Assembly (NCBI GenBank): GCA_021775415.1
Contig: JAJFHV010000012.1
Location: forward strand, 107,935-171,934
Origin: Hyphomicrobiales bacterium
GTDB taxonomy: Bacteria; Pseudomonadota; Alphaproteobacteria; Rhizobiales; Rhizobiaceae
Direction: 5' to 3'
Length of the DNA: 64,000 nt
Shown here in pieces: positions 26,989-35,242 of this stretch. The notes beneath the pieces are model-generated. The model made no database searches and was not told where the DNA came from. It worked only from the letters and a program-made list of their open reading frames with translations. The stretch's first letter is position 1; each line of letters opens with the position of its first letter. The position numbers and the translations under genes were made by a program.

Positions 26989-28215
26989 TTGCTCGCCAAC
27001 ACCCGCGAAACATACGGCCTAGTTTCCCAACTGCTCCACTGGACCATGGCGGCGCTGATACTCGCGCTCATCCCACTTGGCCTGTACATGTACGAACTGC
27101 CGGCAAGCTCAGCCGAGGAAGTTGTCTACAAATCCTGGTTTTACTCGCTGCACAAGACACTCGGCGTATCGGTGTTCGCAATTGCTGTCATCCGGGTGGT
27201 TTGGGCGACCATCCAACCTCATCCAAAGCTGCTCAACGCCGACAACAAGCTAGAAAGCCTGGCCGCTCAAACGGTCCACTGGATGCTGTACGGGGCGATC
27301 ATTCTGATGCCTCTGACCGGCTGGCTGCATCATTCAGCGACGGAGGGATTTGCACCGATTTGGTGGCCGTTTTCACAGGATTTGCCATTCGTCCCCAAAA
27401 ACCCGCAATTGGCCTCATTCTTTGGTCTGGCGCACTATTTTATGGCGATATTGCTAGGCTTCTCACTGGCTCTTCATATTGGCGGTGCATTAAAGCATGC
27501 GCTGATCGACCATGATGAAACGTTGCAACGCATGCTGCCGGGCAGGTATCAATCAACCTCCCGCGAACTTGCGAACCCTTATTTCAAACGCCTTCCTGTT
27601 GTTTTGGCGATATTTTCTTTCATCGCTCTGGGTGGTGCGGTTGTGACCAGTTACGTGCTCAACAACGTCGGTCTTGCACAACCCGGCACAGACACCAGCC
27701 TGACCAATAACAGCACTGCCGGATGGCGGGTTGACAAGGATAACAGCCAGCTGGCCATTCAGGTGGTTCAGTCAGGAAAGTTGGTTTCTGGCATCTTCGG
27801 AAACTGGGATGCCACAATCAACTTCGACCCCGAGAACCTTCAGGCAGCCAGTGCAGAAGTGAAAATCGATGTTGCCAGCCTCTCACTCGGAAACGTGACT
27901 GCGAAGGCCATTTCAGCTGATTTCCTGAACGCAACACTGCATCCAGTTGCCACTTTTAAATCTGGTACTTTTGTCAGCACCGGTGATGACACTTACGAGA
28001 TTCGCGGTCAGTTAACATTGGCAGGTCACAGCAAGCCACTCGATTTGCATTTTACTCTCAGGATCGAGAACGGCCGTGCCTTTGTTAACGGTGAGGCTGC
28101 GATCAAACGCCTTGAATTTGACATTGGCCGGAAGGGGTTTTCGAAGGGCGACCAGATCGGCATTGAAGTTTTGGTTCAATTCACAATTGAAGCTAGCCGG
28201 GCGGTACCAACATAA
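26989..28215 (+). CDS. Cytochrome b561 fused to a YceI domain
   Basis: A 408-residue fusion protein. Residues 1 to about 190 form a four-helix di-heme cytochrome b561: LLHWTMAALI, YSLHKTLGVSVFAIAV, QTVHWMLYGAIILMPLTGW and GLAHYFMAILLGFSLALHIGG, with histidines in each helix. A fifth membrane segment (about 200-225) leads into a C-terminal YceI domain (about 240-405) placed in the periplasm. CybB-type b561 proteins can oxidise superoxide with ubiquinone. The start is a TTG with AAGGA nine bases upstream; no ATG gives the first helix. Confidence 0.85.
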   Translation: MLANTRETYGLVSQLLHWTMAALILALIPLGLYMYELPASSAEEVVYKSWFYSLHKTLGVSVFAIAVIRVVWATIQPHPKLLNADNKLESLAAQTVHWMLYGAIILMPLTGWLHHSATEGFAPIWWPFSQDLPFVPKNPQLASFFGLAHYFMAILLGFSLALHIGGALKHALIDHDETLQRMLPGRYQSTSRELANPYFKRLPVVLAIFSFIALGGAVVTSYVLNNVGLAQPGTDTSLTNNSTAGWRVDKDNSQLAIQVVQSGKLVSGIFGNWDATINFDPENLQAASAEVKIDVASLSLGNVTAKAISADFLNATLHPVATFKSGTFVSTGDDTYEIRGQLTLAGHSKPLDLHFTLRIENGRAFVNGEAAIKRLEFDIGRKGFSKGDQIGIEVLVQFTIEASRAVPT

Positions 28216-28335
28216 CCCGCAACTCGTTGCGCTGTTTGAAACCCTGCGATGTTTCAAATCTTGCGTTGGCAGAAAAAAACACGTTAGCTTGGTAATGGCA
28301 CTGACCATCGAATGAAAGATGAGAGGGATCGTAAA

Positions 28336-28971
28336 ATGCACCTCAATCGATATCTTCGCCAAAACATATCTCGCCGGGGCATTGTGGGCTTTCTGGCTTC
28401 TCTACCTATTGGATTGTTTTCATCCCGGCCCGCTGCCGCCCTAAAAACACCACTGGTAACTGCAGGGCCATTTTATCCCACTCCGGCCATGCGCTTTGCA
28501 GATGCCGACAATGATCTGGTGAAGATTGAGGGTGAAGTTCGCGAAGCTGGCGGAGAAGTCATTGTCCTCAAGGGGCAAGTTTTTGATCCAGCAGGGAAAC
28601 CTGCTAAAGGAGCGCGAGTTGAAATCTGGCAGTGTGATGCATACGGAATTTATTTGCATACTCATGAGCGAAGGCTAGATGCCCGCGACACTGCTTTTCA
28701 GGGCTTTGGCCATGTAGTTACAGGTTCAGATGGCGCTTATGCATTTCGAACCATCAAACCTGTCCCATATCCCAGAAGGTCGCCACACATTCATATCAAG
28801 GTCTTTTATGACAATCAGGAGCTAACAAGCCAATTCTATATAGATGGGCACCCTGAAAATGCGGGCGATGTATTGTTTCGCCGATTATCACCACCTGAGC
28901 AGCGAGATGTCAGCATGGTGTTTATCAACGGGCGGGATGGACTAGAGGCACCGGTTGACGTCTATCTCTAG
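28336..28971 (+). CDS. Exported intradiol ring-cleavage dioxygenase-like protein
   Basis: A 211-residue protein resembling the beta subunit of protocatechuate 3,4-dioxygenase, with an N-terminal twin-arginine-like signal (ISRRGIVGFLASLPIGLF). The beta-sandwich core shows AGPFYPTPAMRF, KGQVFDPAGKPAKGARVEIWQCDAYGIY-type (split here) and RRSPHIHIKVF, so tyrosine and histidine iron ligands are present. Exported members of this group are common and mostly uncharacterised. The ATG at 28336 follows GAGAGG; it is 120 bases after the cytochrome gene and likely shares its promoter. Confidence 0.82.
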   Translation: MHLNRYLRQNISRRGIVGFLASLPIGLFSSRPAAALKTPLVTAGPFYPTPAMRFADADNDLVKIEGEVREAGGEVIVLKGQVFDPAGKPAKGARVEIWQCDAYGIYLHTHERRLDARDTAFQGFGHVVTGSDGAYAFRTIKPVPYPRRSPHIHIKVFYDNQELTSQFYIDGHPENAGDVLFRRLSPPEQRDVSMVFINGRDGLEAPVDVYL

Positions 28972-29010
28972 TTTCTGAATGCCGATGATCTTAGTGATTA
29001 GCATCATGTA

Positions 29011-29129
29011 ATGTCCGCTATTGGCACAAAGAAGACGTCAATCCGTGCGAGGCCAATGTCTGTTGTTGGATTTAAAGCGGACGTCAGTATCCGTTGGCTC
29101 GACTTCCGCTTATGACCCAAAGCGGACAT
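29011..29129 (+). repeat. Three-hairpin repeat, copy 2 (complete, A-B-C)
   Basis: A complete 119-base copy. Module A is ATGTCCGCT-ATTGGCACAA-AGAAGACGT, module B is degenerate in its left arm (TGTCTGTTGTTGGATTTAAAGCGGACGT), and module C is intact. Read on the minus strand it encodes the start of a spurious MSALGHK peptide. Confidence 0.9.
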
Positions 29130-29232
29130 AGAGCCGTCAGATTTAAGGAGTCGCTTTTGATAAGCGCGGAACCCGAACGTGCGACTCAGAAACAACTCTA
29201 CGCGGTACGCTGCTACAACCGAATTTGAACGT

Positions 29233-29397
29233 TTACTCTATGCCAAGTAACGCTCTTGCCTCACCGAGTGTAGCCACAGAATCTGCATGTTTACCTGAAG
29301 AATGCTGCTCTTCTCCCTTGGTGTGCAGTTCCATAACCGTGGCTTTGTCAGCTTCATAAAGTTGTGCCGTTTCCATGGCAGCATCAATTTTCGTCAT
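29233..29397 (-). pseudogene. Remnant of a small helical secreted-type protein (C-terminal part)
   Basis: The last 54 residues of the open frame (MTKIDAAMETAQLYEADKA, then ELHTKGEEQHSSGKHADSVATLGEARALLGIE) resemble the C-terminal helical repeat of small exported proteobacterial proteins that end in a KGEELHKxGxHAxSVATLxEAKxxLGI-type motif. Upstream in the same frame (to 29622) the sequence lacks a signal peptide and looks unrelated, and it overlaps the integrase remnant on the other strand. I read it as a truncated gene; an intact short protein starting at 29397 is the alternative. Confidence 0.45.
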
Positions 29398-29593
29398 ATC
29401 TCCCGGACATAGCGAAATTAAGGACGGACTGTTCACGATCACGTTGGTTGTTGGTTTAGCCGCGTATGTGTTTAATTGGTAATGGGCATCCCTGAGTTTG
29501 ATGTCGATGTCTGTTTTGGGGGTCAAACAGGCCGCACACAACTGCGTGCCCGGTTTATCAACACGCTGAGTCCCTGAAGGACGCTGGTAAGGA

Positions 29594-30124
29594 TTGAGAA
29601 GGTTCGAGAAAATCAGAAACACTATTCCAAAATCTGAAAAATGTACTGTCCCAATTCGCAGGTACTATGGGGAGCTTCAGTCTGGTGGATACCTTACGCA
29701 GGACGAATTCACGCGACTGATAAAGGCTGTTAGAAAGAACAGACGGGCGCACCGAGACGTAACGATGATCATGCTTATGTACAAGCACAAACTGCAAACA
29801 GTGGATTTGTGTGGGCTGCGGTGGGAACAAATCGATATGATGCAATGTACCCTCCACCCGACTGGACCAAAGAATGAAACTGTTGGTGTGCATCCCCTTG
29901 CCAAGTCGGAACTTTGGGCGCTCCGAATGCTGCACATGAAAGAAACCGGAAGCCACTTCGTGTTCCTTACCAACCAAGGAACTCCAATATCGGCTGGTGG
30001 ATTTAGGCGCATGCTGGGCAAGGCTGGGCAAAACGCAAATCTACCCTTCTTTGTCCTTCCACGCATGCTCCGCCATCGGGGTACGAACATAATCCCGAAC
30101 GATAACCCTTCCGCTCAGGCCTGA
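29594..30124 (+). pseudogene. Degenerate tyrosine recombinase (phage-type integrase) fragment
   Basis: A 176-residue frame similar to short XerC/D-like integrases of proteobacteria: YLTQDEFTRLIKAV, then LCGLRWEQIDM, VHPLAKSELWALR, FVFLTNQGTPISAGGFRRML and FFVLPRMLRHRGTN. Catalytic residues are damaged. The first arginine (HGLRASEL in intact relatives) reads HKLQTVDL, and the histidine of the HxLR motif reads RMLR. The frame stops before the second histidine and the tyrosine nucleophile. It is therefore a dead fragment and marks past integration here. Confidence 0.75.
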
Positions 30125-30132
30125 GAGATGTT

Positions 30133-31095
30133 TTACGCGGCCGCGGGCTCAAACATGTAACCATTGCCATCCTTGGAAATCGTACCGGCATTAGGGAAGC
30201 CGAAGTGGTAGCCGGCAATCACCGCACTTTCCGCAATCGCTCTATCAAACAATTTCAGGCGCGTGGCGGTTGCAGTTGCCGGGTCAGCATCAAACACTGC
30301 CTGCCAAGTCGGATTTGTTACAAACAACGCTGGTAGATTGGCAATGTCACCGACCACCATTAGCTGATCGCTTCCAGAGGCGACGTGAAAAGCGGTATGG
30401 CCTGGGGTATGACCAAAGGCCGACAGGCTGCGAACGCCTGGTGCAACTTCGGTATCGTTGTTCACCTGCCGGATATTGGTCCAGGTTGGGAAGGTTGCCT
30501 GTATTCTCGTGCCAAGGCCTTTTCGATTATCCGGTAATTTTTCGATCAAAGCTGGATCAGTCCAAAACTTGTACTCGGTCTCAGGCACGATGATTTCGGC
30601 ATTGGGAAAGATGGGCTCGTTTGTATCCTTCGCCATCAGGCCAAAGATATGATCGGGATGGAAGTGTGAAATTAGGATTGTGTCGATAGAACCTGCATCA
30701 ATTCCAGCCGCTGCCATATGTTTCATGCTCAGACCAGCGCTTGGTGCAAGCTGACCACCGGTTCCTGCATCGATAAGGATTGTTTTGCCACCGGTCTTCA
30801 GCACGGTTTGAGTAAATTCAATTGGAACAAACTCCGTAGACAGCCCGGCTTTAGCTAGAGCCGTCTTTGTCTCGTCCACGCTGGCATTTCTGATGAAGCC
30901 ATCATCGTGCTTTTTCTTCCAGATACCATCGTAAAGCGAGGTGCATTCGATATCGCCGATTTTATATGTCGTGAAGCCTTTGTTTCGAGCTTCGTCGGCA
31001 AATGCACCAGCCACAAATTCGAGTGGCCCGACAAGTCCAAGCGTAGCTGCGGCTGTTGCAGAAAGGATTGCTTCGCGTCGGGTTACTTGTGTCAT
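30133..31095 (-). CDS. Exported metallo-beta-lactamase-fold hydrolase
   Basis: A 320-residue MBL-fold enzyme with a twin-arginine-like leader (RREAILSATAAATLGLVG, signal to about residue 34). Zinc ligands are in SHFHPDHIFG (HxHxDH, near residue 145), FGHTPGHTAFHV (about 229), VVGDIANLP (aspartate, about 252) and AGYHFGFP (about 300). This layout is shared by lactonase/glyoxalase II-like hydrolases; substrates of exported members are not predictable. It converges on the integrase fragment with only eight bases between. No operon partner is seen. Confidence 0.87.
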   Translation of the reverse strand: MTQVTRREAILSATAAATLGLVGPLEFVAGAFADEARNKGFTTYKIGDIECTSLYDGIWKKKHDDGFIRNASVDETKTALAKAGLSTEFVPIEFTQTVLKTGGKTILIDAGTGGQLAPSAGLSMKHMAAAGIDAGSIDTILISHFHPDHIFGLMAKDTNEPIFPNAEIIVPETEYKFWTDPALIEKLPDNRKGLGTRIQATFPTWTNIRQVNNDTEVAPGVRSLSAFGHTPGHTAFHVASGSDQLMVVGDIANLPALFVTNPTWQAVFDADPATATATRLKLFDRAIAESAVIAGYHFGFPNAGTISKDGNGYMFEPAAA

Positions 31096-31260
31096 CGCAT
31101 TTTCTCCAACTTACTGAGCCCTCCGGCCCTTAGGTTTTTCCCTTAAATATTCTAAGCAGAGATAATGGCAATTTTCAAACCTGCGTAAAGTAAATAATAA
31201 GGCACTGAGTGACTGCAGTGAGAATGTATTGTTTTCGGGCTGCCGGAACACTTACGGATA

Positions 31261-31380
31261 ATGTCCGCTATTGGCACAATAGCAGACGTCAAACCGCGTG
31301 AAGTCAATGCCTGTTATCAGGGGTAAAGCGGACATCAGTATCCGCTGTTTCGACTTCCGCTAATGACCCAAAGCGGACAT
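31261..31380 (+). repeat. Three-hairpin repeat, copy 3 (complete, A-B-C)
   Basis: A 120-base copy with one extra base in module A (GGCACAATAGCAGACGT). It ends two bases before the stop codon of the convergent peptidase-like gene, so it would form the 3' end of that transcript in antisense orientation. Confidence 0.92.
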
Positions 31381-31382
31381 CC

Positions 31383-32471
31383 TTATGGCTCAGATAGCTT
31401 GTCAAACTCAGCGTAAAAATCACCAAGCGACAATCCAAACGTTTGCTTAAAAGCAACATGTGAGTTGTCGCCCGAACCTACGCTCTCAATGTATTTTCGA
31501 AAACTGTGTAACCCGGCTCTGCGGTACAACAGATGGCCCGCAAAAGATGCTCCATCGGAGAATGCATTTGGATGGGTCCCACCCCATTCAGCACTATCTC
31601 GTAATTGTGTGCTGTTCATCCTATTCCTCTCTTTAAAATACTCTACCTTGCGTTTTATAGAAACATTCGGGAACCCATACTGATAATCAATTGCATAGGC
31701 CAATCCTTCAAATAGCCATTTCGGTCCACGGTTTCGGTACATGATCGCACTGTGTTCGTTACCGTAGTACCCAGTTAACTGAAAGTGAGCTTCGTGCGCC
31801 ATTTCGTGAACAAGGGTTTGCCTTAATTCCCTCAACTCTTTCTTTGAAAATGATCGACCAGAACTCAGTTCTTCACCCACACAAAGTACGACGAGACCGT
31901 CAAATGCAAAACCCGAAATGGGATAATTCCAATAGCAATATGAGTTGATAATTGTCTTAATGTTCACTTCAGTAGTGGGATACGGCCATTCTGTGCGAAC
32001 TAATTTTTCCAATTCCTGTTGTTCGTTTGACGAAACAATCGTGATTGATCCTGCTAGATCAAAGCCTAATTTTGAGTTCAGGTATTTGAGTGTTCTTTGC
32101 GATTCTTTTTGGAGGGTTTTTATTTGCGACTTTGACAAATTGTTAGACAACTTCAATTTCAATGGCACTTCTTTCGAAGGCCAAAACTTTTGTAACTTTG
32201 GATTTGTCAGACCAATTCTGCGACACCAGTTTATCGCACTCTCTGCGCTTACAGCTTGTATCTTTATAGAAGGGTTTTTATCCTGGTAGTTCTGTGCCGC
32301 CTTCTCAGTTTTCGCTACCCATAATCCATCTGCATCTCCCGCATCAAATCCAAGTTCATTGAGCTGGTTTTGCAGACATTTTATCGGTGGCTTAAGTTGA
32401 GCGTTGCTGGGACTAACTGAAACAATTACCAAAGCAAGTATTAACAGTATGACTGGCAACAGGATTCGCAT
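31383..32471 (-). CDS. Secreted zinc-metallopeptidase-like protein with N-terminal peptidoglycan-binding-like domain
   Basis: A 362-residue exported protein of unknown specific role. After a signal peptide (about 1-24) comes a PG_binding_1-like segment (CLQNQLNELGFDAGDADGLW, about 32-51). The C-terminal half has HEMAH at about residues 222-226, with a glutamate in WLFEGLAYA about 30 residues later, the arrangement of gluzincin metallopeptidases of the peptidase_MA type. It starts six bases after the stop of the small secreted-protein gene, so both are one operon. A longer frame begins with TTG at 32489; the ATG at 32471 starts the signal peptide cleanly. Confidence 0.72.
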   Translation of the reverse strand: MRILLPVILLILALVIVSVSPSNAQLKPPIKCLQNQLNELGFDAGDADGLWVAKTEKAAQNYQDKNPSIKIQAVSAESAINWCRRIGLTNPKLQKFWPSKEVPLKLKLSNNLSKSQIKTLQKESQRTLKYLNSKLGFDLAGSITIVSSNEQQELEKLVRTEWPYPTTEVNIKTIINSYCYWNYPISGFAFDGLVVLCVGEELSSGRSFSKKELRELRQTLVHEMAHEAHFQLTGYYGNEHSAIMYRNRGPKWLFEGLAYAIDYQYGFPNVSIKRKVEYFKERNRMNSTQLRDSAEWGGTHPNAFSDGASFAGHLLYRRAGLHSFRKYIESVGSGDNSHVAFKQTFGLSLGDFYAEFDKLSEP

Positions 32472-32476
32472 GAGGA

Positions 32477-32818
32477 TTATTTGTACCAAATTCCGCAGCG
32501 AATTCTGCCCTTGTAGTCATTCGAATGTGAAGAATGCATCCGGTAGCCTTGTTTTCGTAGTTGTAAGTTTTTGTCCAGGATGCTGTGCCCGTATGCCCAC
32601 ACCCATTCCTTGTTGCCGCGGTTTTTACTGCCTTTGAATAGGAACTCAGACTTGTTTCCGTTTTTACGACAGGCAATGCCAGACATACGTTGTCCATTAG
32701 CCCGCAACGTCTTCTCGGCTGCTTTCATTTGTCCTAACGAAATCCAACCTTCTTGGGCGAATGAATCTGAAATACTGATTGTTAGGGACATCAATGCAAA
32801 GGCAAAGAATATTTTCAT
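32477..32818 (-). CDS. Small secreted protein, GWI...RCGIW type
   Basis: A 113-residue protein with a clear signal peptide (MKIFFAFALMSLTISISDSFA). The mature part begins EGWISLG, contains a single cysteine in GIACRKNG, tryptophan-rich KEWVWAYG, and ends RIRCGIWYK. It is distantly similar in layout to the protein at 58823-59197 (mature start DGWIG, cysteine in VECR, end FRCAVWHQ). The family is not recognised. The two cysteines may form a disulfide in the periplasm. It precedes the metallopeptidase-like gene in the same operon. Confidence 0.65.
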   Translation of the reverse strand: MKIFFAFALMSLTISISDSFAQEGWISLGQMKAAEKTLRANGQRMSGIACRKNGNKSEFLFKGSKNRGNKEWVWAYGHSILDKNLQLRKQGYRMHSSHSNDYKGRIRCGIWYK

Positions 32819-32954
32819 GACACTAAAACCAAACTGAAAATTCATTACAGAAAAATTCACATCAACGCTAACTGCAGAAAGTAGAATTGGCAAATATTGT
32901 GTAAATTTCAAACTTATAGATGCTCTAGAATCGAACATACCGATAGAAAATGGT

Positions 32955-33410
32955 ATGCATGTTCAAATGACTAAGGTTAGAACAATATTGGCAGTTTTGA
33001 AGGCTGCAATCCTCGCCATGCTAATTTGGGTTGTTCCCGCGAATGGGGGTAGCTCAGGTGTAGCTGGGAACACAATTGTATTTTACGAGAGTTCCCACGG
33101 TATTCAGGTCGAGTACTATTCTCCAGCTGGAAAGGCCTACCTATGGTACCCGGGAAACCGCAGTGTGGTTCGCGGCAAATGGAAAATAAGCAACGGCTCC
33201 ACCATTTGCTACAAGTATGGCGGGAACACATACAACCCTGTGACCAACACGCGGGGCGGAAGCTGGGAATGCAACTCAATACAGGTTCACAGCCGCACAA
33301 AGAAATTCTCGTGCAAAGGTGACGTGTTCAGTTTGTCGAGTGGTCGGATACCCTATGTACTTAAAAGGAGTAGGTTCGGGTTAGCTAGACTTAAGCGAGC
33401 TTGCTCTTAG
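32955..33410 (+). CDS. Uncharacterised secreted protein with four cysteines
   Basis: A 151-residue protein with a signal peptide (VLKAAILAMLIWVVPANG). The mature part is rich in tyrosine, glycine and tryptophan: EYYSPAGKAYLWYPGNRSVVRGKW, a stretch resembling exported DUF995-like proteins of rhizobia, then ICYKYGG, SWECNS, FSCKGD and a basic end. Even numbers of cysteines suggest disulfides. It is divergent from the small secreted-protein operon, with 136 bases between starts. An ATG at 32967 (MTKVRTIL) is an alternative start. Confidence 0.65.
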   Translation: MHVQMTKVRTILAVLKAAILAMLIWVVPANGGSSGVAGNTIVFYESSHGIQVEYYSPAGKAYLWYPGNRSVVRGKWKISNGSTICYKYGGNTYNPVTNTRGGSWECNSIQVHSRTKKFSCKGDVFSLSSGRIPYVLKRSRFGLARLKRACS

Positions 33411-33478
33411 TGTCGCGAAAATAGCGAATGAAGGTACCAACCAACCGGAATGCCTCACAATGATAAAGAAATCCTGTG

Positions 33479-33506
33479 ATGTCGGCTACTGGCACAAAGC
33501 TGACAT
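33479..33506 (+). repeat. Three-hairpin repeat, copy 4 (module A only)
   Basis: Module A with changes in both arms (ATGTCGGCT-ACTGGCACAA-AGCTGACAT; CGGCT/AGCTG). A decayed module B may follow (ATGCTTTG), but it cannot be aligned with confidence. Confidence 0.75.
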
Positions 33507-33566
33507 TGGTGTGCAGGTCAAAATATATGCTTTGTTGGAACAACAAGTCGGTTTAGGAGTGAGTTC

Positions 33567-34169
33567 ATGAATCAATTTGGTCGCGACGGGCATCTGTCGA
33601 GGACAATCGAAATTCTGACTCCTGCTCAAATTATTGACTCAGAGTTGGGTAAAGAAGAAAAGTTAGTTTGGGCCGATATTCCCATATCAGTTAGCCATCA
33701 TGCTCAATTGGGTGTTCCAAAGTTACTTTTCGGAGTTCCATTCTTTGGATTCGCTGTCTTCTGGACATGGGGGGCATCATCGCCTTTGAGGGAGGGAACA
33801 GAAACCGGCATCACGGGATTTGAGTACTTCTTTCCCATGTTTGGTATTCCATTTTTGTTGGTTGGTCTGGGAATGTTATTGTCGCCAGTTTGGATGACCA
33901 TTAAGGCAAGAAAAACAGTATATGCATTGACCAATCATCGTCTGATAATTCGCGAAGGTTTTCCAAGAATCAAGATTAAATCTTGGTCACTTGATCGAAT
34001 CGGACCACTTACAAGAACCGGTCCAGCGGAAGGTCCTGGAAATTTGCTTTTTGCCGAAGAAATGGTTCAAAACAATTCGAAACATTTGCATAATCAAAAA
34101 GTGGGATTTGTTGGAATTGACCAACCCAAACGGCTTGAAGATGAAATACGAAAGCTCCTGAATCGATGA
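33567..34169 (+). CDS. Membrane protein with PH-like domain
   Basis: A 200-residue protein with two membrane helices (about 50-70, LLFGVPFFGFAVFWTWG; and about 90-110, FFPMFGIPFLLVGLGMLL) followed by a cytoplasmic part beginning KTVYALTNHRLIIREGFPR. The YALTNxRLII phrase is the hallmark of bacterial PH-like (YdbT/bPH) domains. Start is supported by AGGAGTGA before the ATG. Function unknown; no operon partner is seen, and a repeat copy lies on each side. Confidence 0.7.
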   Translation: MNQFGRDGHLSRTIEILTPAQIIDSELGKEEKLVWADIPISVSHHAQLGVPKLLFGVPFFGFAVFWTWGASSPLREGTETGITGFEYFFPMFGIPFLLVGLGMLLSPVWMTIKARKTVYALTNHRLIIREGFPRIKIKSWSLDRIGPLTRTGPAEGPGNLLFAEEMVQNNSKHLHNQKVGFVGIDQPKRLEDEIRKLLNR

Positions 34170-34176
34170 TAGGCAG

Positions 34177-34203
34177 ATGTCCGCTAATGACCCAAAGCGG
34201 ACA
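34177..34203 (+). repeat. Three-hairpin repeat, copy 5 (module C only)
   Basis: An isolated module C (ATGTCCGCT-AATGACCCAA-AGCGGACA) between the convergent ends of the PH-like gene and the PDZ/Sel1 gene. With its near-perfect 9-bp arms it could act as a transcript-end hairpin for both. Confidence 0.85.
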
Positions 34204-34213
34204 CTTTCTGTAA

Positions 34214-35242
34214 CTAATCTACGTCTATTATCTCAGTAGCACTGCCAGTCGACAAATCTGGTAGCTTCAATTTGCGTTCTTTCAAAAGCGTTAAGGCATT
34301 TTGGGTATCTGAACCAATCAGACCATCTATTTCACCTTCAAACGCGCCAATTGATGCCAACATCCGTTGCAAAGCGAGGCGGGTACCTTTTGTCCAATGA
34401 TAAGGGTACTCAAATAGCCATTGGCGTGCATCGTCATCTCCCGCCCGAAAGGCATGGAGCAAATGCAGAGCTGCTGTTTCAGGTTTGACAGATGTACCCT
34501 TGCCTTTGTCGTAAACTTCGGCAAGCCTGTATATTGCGTTGGTGTTTCCCTTGGCCAAGGCATTCCTGTACCATTTCTGAGCTAGTTCGTAATTCTCATC
34601 TACTCCTTGCGCATACTCATACAGAAATCCGAGTGTGAGCATGGCTTTCACATGGCCATTTAGGGCAGATTTCTGAAACCATTGTGCTGCCTGCCGGAAA
34701 TCTCTCGAAACACTGAAATTGCCATGATAATAAACTTTACCCAACAGATAGGCGGCTAATCCGTTGTCGGCTGGACCATCATGCAGAGTTTGTAAAAGTG
34801 CAATTAGTTCATCTGTTGAGCTGGCGAGTGCCAGAACCTTCATAGCAATCTGATCACCCGGTTTATGCTTGGCAATTTCCTCAACAACAGCATCGACATC
34901 GTTTATTTTCACGCCATTAATTGAGCGCAAAATCGTTCCTGGCAGCATGTCAAAATATCTAGATGGAGTGGGATCGTCATAGCCGACAACAATAACAGCA
35001 GGTTCTTTTCCAACTGCAGGGAAATACGTGCTTAGCCCCGTAACAGCGGTAAATCGGATTCCTAACCGTGCCAACTTCTTGTCGTAGTGATTCGCTCTAA
35101 GCGTAGCGACAATCACCTTTTCCTCAAGAACCATATCCCGTGCAAATGCCTCCTGGGAAGACGAAAGAGCACTCGCTGCCAATACAGATAGCATCGCAGC
35201 AATAAAGATATTGGAGAGACATCTACATTTATTCTTGGCCAT
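34214..35242 (-). CDS. Exported PDZ-like and Sel1-repeat protein
   Basis: A 342-residue secreted protein. Signal peptide (about 1-33, IFIAAMLSVLAASALSSSQEAFA), then a PDZ-like segment (YFDMLPGTILRSINGVKINDVDAV, about 95-120), Sel1/TPR-like repeats (AAYLLGKVYYHG, AMLTLGFLYEYAQGV, AIYRLAEVYDKGKG; about 165-265), and a C-terminal segment (GAFEGEIDGLIGSDTQNALTLL) that resembles a peptidoglycan-binding domain. The role is unknown; such combinations often act as periplasmic scaffolds. The ATG at 35242 overlaps the end of the upstream Sel1 gene by 14 bases, so the pair is co-translated. Confidence 0.75.
   Translation of the reverse strand: MAKNKCRCLSNIFIAAMLSVLAASALSSSQEAFARDMVLEEKVIVATLRANHYDKKLARLGIRFTAVTGLSTYFPAVGKEPAVIVVGYDDPTPSRYFDMLPGTILRSINGVKINDVDAVVEEIAKHKPGDQIAMKVLALASSTDELIALLQTLHDGPADNGLAAYLLGKVYYHGNFSVSRDFRQAAQWFQKSALNGHVKAMLTLGFLYEYAQGVDENYELAQKWYRNALAKGNTNAIYRLAEVYDKGKGTSVKPETAALHLLHAFRAGDDDARQWLFEYPYHWTKGTRLALQRMLASIGAFEGEIDGLIGSDTQNALTLLKERKLKLPDLSTGSATEIIDVD

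Noticed and set aside
29004..29195. Minus-strand frame containing MSALGHKRK
   Set aside because: It is simply the translation of repeat copy 2; the same peptide start appears wherever module C occurs and is not a gene.
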